A stretch of 61,418 nucleotides of DNA from Yinghuangia elevatio (lineage in GTDB: Bacteria > Actinomycetota > Actinomycetes > Streptomycetales > Streptomycetaceae). The position numbers and the translations under genes were made by a program. This document shows, in pieces, positions 49,957 through 57,697 of this stretch; the first letter of the stretch is position 1; each line of letters begins with the position of its first letter. The stretch covers positions 1-61,418 of the forward strand of contig NZ_JBEZFP010000043.1 in the NCBI RefSeq assembly GCF_040649515.1. Direction: 5' to 3'. The notes beneath the pieces were generated by a model. It was not told the DNA's origin and searched no databases. It worked only from the letters and a program-made list of their open reading frames with translations.

Positions 49957-51531
49957 ATGACCGACACAGCCCGCGACGCGATCCCCGCTGCCCACCCCCG
50001 GCTCCCGGTCGACCGCCTGCTGCGGCGCGTCGTGGCCGGTCCCGTCCCGACCAGGGTCACCACCCGGGCGCCGTTCACCGGTGCGGCCGTCGCCGAGCTG
50101 CCGGAGTCCACGGACGAGGACGTCGCGCTGGCGTACACGCGGGCGCGCGCCGCCCAGGAGCGCTGGGCGGAGCGCCCGGTCGCCGAGCGCGCCGCTGTCT
50201 TCCTGCGCTTCCACGACCGGCTGCTGGAACGCCAGGACGAGATCCTCGACATCATCCAGACCGAGACCGGCAAGGTCCGCAAGCACGCGTTCGAGGAAGT
50301 CCTCGAAGTCGCCCTCTGCTGCCGCCACTACGGGCGCCGGGCGCGCGGCTACCTGCGTTCGCGCCGGCGCGCGGGCGCCCTGCCGGTGCTGACCAAGGCC
50401 GTCGAGGTACGCCACCCCAAGGGCGTCGTCGGCCTCGTCTCCCCGTGGAACTACCCGCTGGCGCTGTCGATCGGCGACGCGATCCCGGCGATGGTGGCCG
50501 GCAACGCGGTCGTCATGAAGCCCGACACCCAGACCGCGCTGACCGCGCTGTGGGCGCTCGACGTCCTGACCGAGTGCGGCCTGCCCGAGGACCTGTGGCA
50601 GATCGTCATCGGCGACGGCCCGGTCATCGGCCCGGCCGTCGTCGACCGCGCGGACTACGTGTGCTTCACCGGCTCGACGCGTACCGGGCGCGAGGTAGCG
50701 CAGCGCGCCGCCGCGCGGCTGGTCGGCGCGTCCCTCGAACTCGGCGGCAAGAACGCCATGATCGTGCTGCCGGACGCCGACCTCGAACGCGCCGCCGAGG
50801 GGGCCGTCCGCGCGTGCTTCTCGTCGGCCGGCCAGCTGTGCGTGTCGATCGAGCGCATGTACGTGCACGCCGACATCCAGGACCAGTTCCTCGAACGCTT
50901 CCTCGCGCGCGTCGAGGCGATGCGCCTCGCGCCGGGCTACGGCTGGGACGCCGACATGGGCTCCCTCGTGTCGCGCCGCCAGCTCGACAACGTGACGCGC
51001 CACGTCGAGGACGCCCGCGAGCACGGCGCCAAGGTGCTGACCGGCGGCCGTCCGCGCCCCGACATCGGCCCGCTCTTCTACGAGCCGACCGTGCTGCAGG
51101 ACGTCACGCCCGGCATGGCGGTGTGTGCGGAGGAGACGTTCGGGCCGGTCGTCGCGGTCTACCCGTTCACGGACGTCGACGACGCGGTGGCACGCGCGAA
51201 TGCGACCGCGTACGGCCTCAACGCCAGCGTCTGGACCCGCGACACCCGGCGCGGCGCCCGGATCGCGCAGCGGCTGCGCGCGGGCAGCGTCAACGTCAAC
51301 GAGGGGTACGCGGCCTCCTACGGCAGCGCGGGCGCACCCATGGGCGGAATGGGCGACTCCGGCCTCGGCAGGCGGCACGGCATCGAGGGCATCACCAAGT
51401 TCACCGAGGCGCAGACCGTGGCCACGCAGCGGGTGATCCCGATCGCGGCGCCGTTCGGCATGACGGACGAGCAGTGGGCCCGGTCGCTCACGCTGTCGTT
51501 GCGGATCATGAAGTCGTTCGGCGTGCGCTGA
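49957..51531 (+). CDS. Succinic semialdehyde dehydrogenase (NAD(P)+)
   Basis: Aldehyde dehydrogenase of 524 residues that probably oxidises succinic semialdehyde to succinate (GABA shunt). The catalytic Glu261 is in SLELGGKNAM and Cys295 in SSAGQLCVSIERM; the cofactor region has SPWNYPLALSIGDAIPAMVAGNAV and FTGSTRTGREV. The substrate call comes from overall likeness to the actinobacterial succinate-semialdehyde branch and is less sure than the family. The ATG appears leaderless. Confidence 0.9.
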   Translation: MTDTARDAIPAAHPRLPVDRLLRRVVAGPVPTRVTTRAPFTGAAVAELPESTDEDVALAYTRARAAQERWAERPVAERAAVFLRFHDRLLERQDEILDIIQTETGKVRKHAFEEVLEVALCCRHYGRRARGYLRSRRRAGALPVLTKAVEVRHPKGVVGLVSPWNYPLALSIGDAIPAMVAGNAVVMKPDTQTALTALWALDVLTECGLPEDLWQIVIGDGPVIGPAVVDRADYVCFTGSTRTGREVAQRAAARLVGASLELGGKNAMIVLPDADLERAAEGAVRACFSSAGQLCVSIERMYVHADIQDQFLERFLARVEAMRLAPGYGWDADMGSLVSRRQLDNVTRHVEDAREHGAKVLTGGRPRPDIGPLFYEPTVLQDVTPGMAVCAEETFGPVVAVYPFTDVDDAVARANATAYGLNASVWTRDTRRGARIAQRLRAGSVNVNEGYAASYGSAGAPMGGMGDSGLGRRHGIEGITKFTEAQTVATQRVIPIAAPFGMTDEQWARSLTLSLRIMKSFGVR

Positions 51532-52143
51532 CGCCTGCCGGTGTCGTCGTGTTCCGGTGACGCTGCCGGGACGCGCTCGCGACGGCGTCGCGTGCCCGTG
51601 TCGCGCGCCGGAGTGCCGAAGCGCCCGCGTCCGGCCTGATTGCAGATAGTGTGTGATCTCCGGGCGGAGCGTGATGATTCGGTGCGAACTGCCGTGCCGT
51701 ACCGCGTCGGCAACCGCGACGCGTGCCCTTCTTCGGCACGCTGTACGAGGCACGCTGCCGCCTTGGCTCGGCGGCCGATGTCGGGCGTCCCCGACACCGG
51801 CCGCCGGCGGGGTCGTGACCGGTTTGCTGTCCCCTGCGTCCCGGTCACGGCGCCGACGCGAGGTCCCACGGCAGCCGCATACGACATGCCTCATCGCGCC
51901 GACGATCCTGCACCAGAGCCGCCGCACGGGCGGGCTGGTCAGCAGGCACAACGACGGGCGGCGCGGGGAGGTTACGCCGACGGGTCGGAGAACGTCCCCT
52001 TTCGGGTGACGTGCGGGCCGATCTCCTGCCGGATCGCCCTCTGAGAGGACGTCAGCTCGGCTCTCCCGCCGATCTTCGGACCGGCTTTCCGGCCGCGCCC
52101 GACTCGATGCCCCACACGGCGTTCAGCCCGACCGCCCCGCGCC
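51532..52143. other. Long intergenic region between dehydrogenase and chorismate mutase genes
   Basis: 612 bases. Overlapping open frames exist on both strands, but their products are Arg/Pro-rich, lack motifs and have no ribosome sites. A candidate promoter-like TTGCAGATAGTGT occurs near 51640. I see no tRNA or clear terminator. A small RNA cannot be excluded. Confidence 0.35.
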
Positions 52144-52440
52144 TCAGATGCGGCCGCGGCACAGTTCCAGGAGCGCCATCGCGACCTCCGTACCCGGCTT
52201 GTCGAGCGCCTCGCGGTAGCGGGCGATGACGTCCATCTCGCGGGTGAGCTGCACGCGGCGGCCGCCCGCCGCGATCCGGGTGCGCTGCACCTCCTGCGAC
52301 AGCGCCACCCGTTCGGTGATCAGCGCGATGATGCGCCGGTCGAGGTCGTCGATGCGGGCGCGCGTGTCCGCGATGACCTGGTCCGGAGCGGTTGCGGGGG
52401 AGTTCGGGGCGACGGCGCTCGTGGGCTGGGTGTGGGTCAC
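52144..52440 (-). CDS. Chorismate mutase (AroQ type)
   Basis: Converts chorismate to prephenate for Phe and Tyr synthesis. 98 residues, matching the short AroQ-delta enzymes of actinobacteria that are activated by DAHP synthase. Key segments are ARIDDLDRRIIALITERVALS, VQRTRIAAGG and LTREMDVIARYREAL, which supply the arginines of the active site. The GTG at 52440 has AGGAGACC upstream. A long leader with a 21-codon peptide and terminator lies before it, suggesting attenuation. Confidence 0.9.
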   Translation of the reverse strand: MTHTQPTSAVAPNSPATAPDQVIADTRARIDDLDRRIIALITERVALSQEVQRTRIAAGGRRVQLTREMDVIARYREALDKPGTEVAMALLELCRGRI

Positions 52441-52494
52441 GGTGGTCTCCTGGGTCGAGGCGTACCGGCTGCTCGCATACCCGGAGACGGCAGA

Positions 52495-52521
52495 CGCCCC
52501 GGGTTCCGAGAACCCGGGGCG
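52495..52521 (-). terminator. Attenuator hairpin before chorismate mutase gene
   Basis: CGCCCCGGGTT and AACCCGGGGCG form a perfect 11-bp stem with a five-base loop. It sits 55 bases upstream of the start codon. No T-run follows on the minus strand, as is usual in actinomycetes. Confidence 0.7.
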
Positions 52522-52541
52522 CCGATGAAGCCTGAGGTCGT

Positions 52542-52607
52542 TCAGGCAGCAGCGATGGCGCCGGGGTCCCCGGGGCCATAGGTAAAGACGTCTGCCGTCC
52601 TGAACAT
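52542..52607 (-). CDS. Leader peptide, 21 residues, Phe/Tyr-containing
   Basis: Starts MFRTADVFTYG and ends GAIAAA before TGA at 52542. It contains Phe at 2 and 8 and Tyr at 10, rare residues for so short a GC-rich frame. The ribosome site is weak (GGCGG close to the ATG), or the transcript may be leaderless from a CATACT box eight bases upstream. Its stop lies inside a small hairpin. Proposed to sense charged tRNA-Phe and tRNA-Tyr. Confidence 0.6.
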   Translation of the reverse strand: MFRTADVFTYGPGDPGAIAAA

Positions 52608-52785
52608 GTCCGCCAGTATGCCGAGTCTCCGACGACCACGCGGGCGCTTTCCGTATGTCGAGATGTGCGTTCCGCTTCGTGGCATCCGGTGCCCGCCGCG
52701 GACCGCCGTCCCCGGTGCCCCGGCGGACCGGCGGTCGCGGGCCCGTAGAATCGAGGCAACCCCCGCACTCCTCGGAAGGCCCTCC

Positions 52786-54375
52786 GTGACCTCGACCAGT
52801 CCGGACGCGACCGGTACCGAAACCGTTCTCGTCGTCGACTTCGGTGCCCAGTACGCGCAACTGATCGCCCGACGGGTTCGTGAGGCCCGCGTCTACAGCG
52901 AGATCGTCCCGCACACCATGCCGGCCGACGAGATCCTGGCGAAGAAGCCGTCCGCGATCATCCTCTCCGGCGGCCCGTCGTCGGTGTACGCGGACGGCGC
53001 CCCCGGCGTCGACGCCGCGCTGTTCGAGGCCGGCGTCCCGGTCTTCGGCATCTGCTACGGCTTCCAGGCGATGGCCCGCGCACTCGGCGGCAACGTCGCC
53101 AAGACCGGCCTCGCCGAGTTCGGCGCGACCGACCTCAAGGTCACCGACACCGGCTCGACGCTGTTCGAGGGCCAGCCGATCGCCCAGTCGGTGTGGATGT
53201 CGCACGGCGACTCGGTCGACCGTGCCCCCGAGGGCTTCGCGGTCACCGCCACCACCGACGGCGCCCCGGTCGCCGCGTTCGAGGACGACGACCGCAAGCT
53301 GTACGGCGTCCAGTACCACCCCGAGGTCCTGCACTCGAAGCACGGCCAGCGGCTCCTGGAGCGCTTCCTGCACGCCGGCGCGGGCCTGCGGGCCGACTGG
53401 ACGATGGCCAACGTCATCGACGAGCAGGTCGCGGACATCCGCGAGCGGGTCGGCGACAAGCACGTCATCTGCGGGCTGTCCGGCGGCGTCGACTCCGCGG
53501 TCGCCGCAGCGCTCGTCCAGAAGGCCGTCGGGGACAAGCTGACCTGCGTCTTCGTCGACCACGGCCTGCTGCGCAAGGGCGAGGCCGAGCAGGTCGAGCG
53601 CGACTACGTCGCCTCGACGGGCGTGTCCCTCAAGGTCGTCGACGCCCAGGAGCGCTTCCTCAACGCCCTCGCGGGGGTGACCGACCCCGAGGAGAAGCGC
53701 AAGATCATCGGCCGCGAGTTCATCCGCGTCTTCGAACAGGCCGCCGCCGAGGTCGTCGCCGAGGCCGACGCGCACGGCGAGCAGGTCGAGTTCCTCGTGC
53801 AGGGCACCCTCTACCCGGACGTCGTCGAGTCCGGCGGCGGCACCGGCACCGCCAACATCAAGTCGCACCACAACGTCGGCGGCCTGCCCGAGGACCTGCA
53901 GTTCCAGCTCATCGAGCCGCTGCGCAAGCTGTTCAAGGACGAGGTGCGCGCGGTCGGCGAGGAGCTGGGCCTGCCCTCCGAGATCGTCTGGCGCCAGCCC
54001 TTCCCCGGCCCCGGCCTGGGCATCCGCATCATCGGCGAGGTGACCGCCGACCGCCTCGAAACGCTGCGCGAGGCCGACGCCATCGCCCGCGAGGAACTCT
54101 CCCGCGCGGGGCTCGACCGCGAGATCTGGCAGTGCCCCGTGGTCCTGCTGGCAGACGTACGCTCCGTCGGCGTGCAGGGCGACGGCCGCACCTACGGCCA
54201 CCCGATCGTGCTGCGCCCGGTCTCCTCCGAGGACGCCATGACCGCCGACTGGTCGCGCCTTCCGTACGAGCTGCTCGCCCGCATCTCCAACCGCATCACC
54301 AACGAGGTCCGCGAGGTCAACCGCGTGGCCCTCGACGTCACGAGCAAGCCCCCGGGCACCATCGAGTGGGAGTGA
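52786..54375 (+). CDS. guaA: GMP synthase (glutamine-hydrolysing)
   Basis: Aminates XMP to GMP. 529 residues: class I glutamine amidotransferase with the nucleophile Cys90 (FGICYGFQAMA) and YHPEV; ATP-pyrophosphatase with the P-loop GLSGGVDSAVAAAL; and a C-terminal dimerisation domain ending KPPGTIEWE. The GTG at 52786 follows GGAAGG; a TAGAAT -10 box stands at 52746-52751. It diverges from the chorismate mutase leader. Confidence 0.97.
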   Translation: MTSTSPDATGTETVLVVDFGAQYAQLIARRVREARVYSEIVPHTMPADEILAKKPSAIILSGGPSSVYADGAPGVDAALFEAGVPVFGICYGFQAMARALGGNVAKTGLAEFGATDLKVTDTGSTLFEGQPIAQSVWMSHGDSVDRAPEGFAVTATTDGAPVAAFEDDDRKLYGVQYHPEVLHSKHGQRLLERFLHAGAGLRADWTMANVIDEQVADIRERVGDKHVICGLSGGVDSAVAAALVQKAVGDKLTCVFVDHGLLRKGEAEQVERDYVASTGVSLKVVDAQERFLNALAGVTDPEEKRKIIGREFIRVFEQAAAEVVAEADAHGEQVEFLVQGTLYPDVVESGGGTGTANIKSHHNVGGLPEDLQFQLIEPLRKLFKDEVRAVGEELGLPSEIVWRQPFPGPGLGIRIIGEVTADRLETLREADAIAREELSRAGLDREIWQCPVVLLADVRSVGVQGDGRTYGHPIVLRPVSSEDAMTADWSRLPYELLARISNRITNEVREVNRVALDVTSKPPGTIEWE

Positions 54376-54506
54376 CCCGGTAGCAGCCCGCCCTCCTCCG
54401 TCGCGACGAACGCCGTCAGACTACGACTGCCGTGGCGTGCGCCGAGGAACTTGTCTGCATCACCCGTTTGACCTGGTGGGTCATGGCGGGGCGGCAGGAT
54501 GGGCTC

Positions 54507-55016
54507 ATGACTGCTGCCACGTTGACGTACTCAGAGGTCGGGGCGACTCTCGCCGATGAGATGCCTGCCGGGTATCACCATGTCGAGCGGCGGGTGCGGG
54601 TCGGGCGCGGGGACGCGGACTTCGCCGCGCTCGCCGAGGGCGTCATGCGCTGGGAGATCCAGCGCGGGGCGGGGCTCACGGTGCGGGCGGGGGCCGATCG
54701 GGCCGCGGTCGGTGTGGACATCACCTGTGGGGCGCGGGTGGGGCCGGTGCGGATTCCGGTGCCGTGCCGGGTGGTTGCCGTGCTGGACGAGCCGGACCGC
54801 AAGGGCTTCGCGTACGGGACGCTCCCGGGGCACCCGGAGCGCGGCGAGGAGGCGTTCTGGGCGGAGAAGGCGGCGGACGGTGAAGTCTGGTTCGTCGTAC
54901 GCGCGTTCAGCCGCCCCGGCACATGGTGGTCCAAGCTCGGTGCGCCGTTCGCGCGGCTGATGCAGAAGCAGGTGACGAACCGCTACATGCGCGCCGGGCA
55001 GCGGTTGGTGGCGTGA
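54507..55016 (+). CDS. DUF1990 family protein
   Basis: A 169-residue protein of unknown function. It shows the family features VERRVRVGRGDADFAALAEGVMRWEIQRGAGL, then VDITCGARVGPVRIPVPCRVV, KGFAYGTLPGHPERGEEAFW and a C-terminal basic helix with WWSKLGAPFARLMQKQVTNRY. The ATG at 54507 begins TAATLTYSEVGATL, the usual start of the family. It ends 21 bases before the convergent ROK gene. Confidence 0.85.
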   Translation: MTAATLTYSEVGATLADEMPAGYHHVERRVRVGRGDADFAALAEGVMRWEIQRGAGLTVRAGADRAAVGVDITCGARVGPVRIPVPCRVVAVLDEPDRKGFAYGTLPGHPERGEEAFWAEKAADGEVWFVVRAFSRPGTWWSKLGAPFARLMQKQVTNRYMRAGQRLVA

Positions 55017-55037
55017 GGGGGTAGCGGGCGCGGCGCG

Positions 55038-56228
55038 TCAGGTCCCGGAGGGGAACAGGGCGTCCTGGGCGGCCTGTTGGGCGGCCAGGAGGGCGCCGCT
55101 GAGGATCGCGGCGCCGCCGAGGGTGCTGGCGCGGACCTCGGTGCGGACGGGGGAGAGCGGGGCCAGGCGGTCCTGGACCCGGGCGGCGAGGTCGGGGCCG
55201 CCCGCGTGGCCGGTTTCGCCGCCGAGGACGATGCAGCCGGGGTCGAGGACGGCGGCGACGGAGGCCGCGCCGAGGGCGAGGCGGGTGGCGAGGGCGTCGA
55301 GGAAGGCGTCGGCGTCGGGTGTGCCTGCCGCGACGGCCGCACGTACGAGCGCGGCGGCCGGGGGCTCGTGGAGGTCGGCGCCTTCGGGTACGGACAGGCC
55401 GTGCTCGGCGCCCAGTTCCATGATCGCGGGGCTGCCGCACAGTGAGTGGAAGCCGCCGTCGCAGGACCCGGCCGACGGCAGGCCGTTGGTGCCGGGCACC
55501 GGCAGGAAGCCCAGTTCGCCCGCGCCGCCCGAGGCGCCGCGCCGGACGCTGCCGTCCAGCACGACCGCCGCGCCGATGCCGAGGCTGAGCCACACCAGGA
55601 CGAACGTGTCGTGGTCGCGCGCCGCGCCGTAGCGGCGCTCGGCGGTGGCCGCGAGGTTGGTCTCGTTTGCCACGAGGACCGTGGCCGGCAGGCGCTCCTG
55701 GAGGGCGACGACGAGGCGGCGGTGCCACGCGGGGAGGCCGGAGGAGTCGCGGAGTTCGCCGGTCGTGGGGTCGACGAGGCCGGGCGCGCCCACGCCGACG
55801 CTGTGCAGGCGGGTGGCCCCGGCCTCGCGGGCGGTGCGTTCGACCAGTCCGACGGCCTGCCCGACGGCGTTCTCGATGCCGCCCGCCGCGTCGATGGGGG
55901 CGGCGGCCTCGGCCAGGGTGGTGCCCAGCAGGTCGGCGACCACGACGGCGACGCTGTTCATGCGTACGTCGACCGCCGCGAGGTGGGCCTGGTCGGCGAC
56001 GATCCCGTACACGCGGGCGTTGGGGCCGCGCCGCTCGGCGCCGGCCTCGCCGACGACGTGGATCAGGCCCGAGCCCTGGAGGCGTTCCACCAGGTCGGCG
56101 ACGGTCGGCCGGGACAAGCCGGTGAGAGTCTTGAGCTGGCCCGCGGTGAGCGGGCCCTCGTGCTGGAGCAGCCGCAAGGCGAGCCGGTCGTTCAGGGCCC
56201 GGGCGGTGCTGGGTGAGGCGGGCGGCAT
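55038..56228 (-). CDS. ROK family transcriptional regulator
   Basis: A 396-residue NagC/XylR-type regulator. The N-terminal winged HTH (about 12-75) has LTAGQLKTLTGLSRPTVADLVERLQ. The ROK domain has VGVGAPGLVDPTTGEL and a zinc site that is degenerate: FHSLCGSPAIME keeps one of the three usual cysteines. Sugar binding is therefore possible but the metal site is doubtful. The ATG at 56228 faces the MFS gene across 86 bases, which contain a perfect inverted repeat likely to be its operator. Confidence 0.9.
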   Translation of the reverse strand: MPPASPSTARALNDRLALRLLQHEGPLTAGQLKTLTGLSRPTVADLVERLQGSGLIHVVGEAGAERRGPNARVYGIVADQAHLAAVDVRMNSVAVVVADLLGTTLAEAAAPIDAAGGIENAVGQAVGLVERTAREAGATRLHSVGVGAPGLVDPTTGELRDSSGLPAWHRRLVVALQERLPATVLVANETNLAATAERRYGAARDHDTFVLVWLSLGIGAAVVLDGSVRRGASGGAGELGFLPVPGTNGLPSAGSCDGGFHSLCGSPAIMELGAEHGLSVPEGADLHEPPAAALVRAAVAAGTPDADAFLDALATRLALGAASVAAVLDPGCIVLGGETGHAGGPDLAARVQDRLAPLSPVRTEVRASTLGGAAILSGALLAAQQAAQDALFPSGT

Positions 56229-56251
56229 GCGGTGGATCCTTCCAGATATTT

Positions 56252-56274
56252 CTATCAGGCAGGGTTCCTGATAG
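56252..56274. promoter_or_regulatory. Inverted-repeat operator between ROK and MFS genes
   Basis: CTATCAGG-N7-CCTGATAG, a perfect 8-bp palindrome in an AT-rich setting, 41 bases before the MFS start and 24 before the ROK start. A ROK repressor controlling both itself and the transporter is the natural reading. Confidence 0.75.
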
Positions 56275-56314
56275 TTTAACGCAGGAGTCCTGGGTCAGGG
56301 AGAAAGGGAACGCC

Positions 56315-57514
56315 ATGAGCCTCGTGTCGGCCGACACCGAGACCGACCGGCAGAGCCTCCGGCGGGCCCGGTACGCGGTCGCGGCGGTGTTCTGTGTGCA
56401 CGGCGCAGTCACCGGCAACTTCGCGACCCGCGTTCCCTGGATCCAGGACCACGCCTCGGTCGGCGCCGGCCAACTCGGCCTGGCGCTGGCCTTCCCGGCC
56501 ATCGGCGCCGCGATGGCGATGCCGATGGCCGGGGCCATCACCCATCGCTTCGGCGCCCGCAAGGCGATGCGCGGACTGCTCGCCCTGTGGACGCTGGCAC
56601 TGACCCTGCCCGCGCTCGCCCCCAACGTGTACACGCTGTGCGCGGTCCTGTTCGTCTACGGCTGCACCGCGGGCATGTCCGACGTCGCCATGAACGCGAT
56701 CGGCGTCGAGACCGAGAGCCGCCTCGGCCGGTCGATCATGTCGAGCCTGCACGGCATGTGGAGCGTCGGCCTGCTCATCGGCTCGGGCGTCGGCACCATC
56801 GCCGCGCACCTCGACGTCGACGCCCGCGCGCAGTTCACCGTCGCGGCGGTCGTCCTCACCGCAATCGGCCTCGTGGTCTCCCGCTGGGTACTGAACGTCG
56901 AGGCCGCCCCCGACGAACACCCCCCGCCGCACTTCGCGCTGCCGCCCAAGTCGGCGTGGCTCATCGGCGCGGTCGGCTTCTGCGCGGTCTTCGCCGAGGG
57001 CGCCAGCCTCGACTGGTCGGCGGTCTACCTGGAGGACGAACTCGACACCTCCGCGGGCCTCGCCGCCGCGTCCACCACCGCCTTCGCCCTCACCATGGCG
57101 GTGGCCAGGCTGGCCGGCGACGCCGTCGTCAACCGGTTCGGCGCGGTACGCACGGTCCGCTCCGGCGGCGTCCTCGCCACCTTCGGCGGCCTGATGGTGG
57201 TCTTCGCCCCGCATCCAGCGCTCGCGATGGCCGGCTTCGGGTGCATGGGCCTCGGCATCGCGGTCGTCGTCCCGCTGGCCTTCGCCGCGGCCGGGCACAG
57301 CGGCGGGCCCAACACCAGCCAGGCCATTGCCGGCGTCGCCACCGTCACCTACACCTCGGGCCTGATCGCCCCGTCCGCGATAGGCGCGGTGGCCGACGCG
57401 ACGTCGCTGGTGGTGTCGTTCGGCCTCGTCACCCTGCTCGCCTTCGGCCTGATCGCCGGTGCGAACGTCCTGCGGTCCGCCTCCCGCCCGGTCGCCGAGA
57501 CCCCGAAGGCCTGA
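56315..57514 (+). CDS. MFS transporter
   Basis: A 399-residue integral membrane protein with about 12 hydrophobic segments and a central cytoplasmic loop (NVEAAPDEHPPPHFALPPK). The conserved loop between helices 2 and 3 reads HRFGARKAMRG, the GxxxDRxGxR-like motif. It resembles the FucP/YbjJ-like drug or sugar branch but the substrate is unknown. The ATG at 56315 follows AGGGAGAAAGGG. Likely regulated by the divergent ROK protein. Confidence 0.9.
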   Translation: MSLVSADTETDRQSLRRARYAVAAVFCVHGAVTGNFATRVPWIQDHASVGAGQLGLALAFPAIGAAMAMPMAGAITHRFGARKAMRGLLALWTLALTLPALAPNVYTLCAVLFVYGCTAGMSDVAMNAIGVETESRLGRSIMSSLHGMWSVGLLIGSGVGTIAAHLDVDARAQFTVAAVVLTAIGLVVSRWVLNVEAAPDEHPPPHFALPPKSAWLIGAVGFCAVFAEGASLDWSAVYLEDELDTSAGLAAASTTAFALTMAVARLAGDAVVNRFGAVRTVRSGGVLATFGGLMVVFAPHPALAMAGFGCMGLGIAVVVPLAFAAAGHSGGPNTSQAIAGVATVTYTSGLIAPSAIGAVADATSLVVSFGLVTLLAFGLIAGANVLRSASRPVAETPKA

Positions 57515-57561
57515 CGCCGTATGGAAGGCCTGACGCCGTGTGGAAGACCGGACGCCGCGCG
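57505..57561. repeat. Three 19-bp repeats over the MFS stop codon
   Basis: Units at 57505, 57524 and 57543 starting GAAGGCCTGACGCCG, the third diverged. The first holds the MFS TGA; the second shifts TGA into another frame. Confidence 0.8.
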
Positions 57562-57697
57562 CCGGTCCGCTGTCCAAAACGCGCGGCTTCGCGGCCTGTT
57601 CACTTTCCCGGAACACCCGTGTGCCAGCCTGACCCCGCCATCGCATCGGCGACTTGTAGCCGGCGAATAGCCGACGACTACCTGGGGACCGGCTGTT

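Larger units (their letters stand above)
52486..52607 (-). promoter_or_regulatory. Probable Phe/Tyr attenuator leader of chorismate mutase
   Basis: In the minus-strand transcript: leader peptide (52607-52542), a small GCCTGA/TCAGGC hairpin at its stop (52547-52530), the terminator (52521-52495), then CGTCTGCCGTC (52496-52486). That last segment is perfectly complementary over 11 bases to GACGGCAGACG within leader codons 3-7 (52599-52589). Competing pairings of this type are expected of ribosome-controlled attenuation. The Phe and Tyr codons fit the product pathway. Confidence 0.65.

Noticed and set aside
51640..52044. Open frames in the gap before chorismate mutase
   Set aside because: No ribosome sites, no motifs, and overlapping frames on both strands give no preference.
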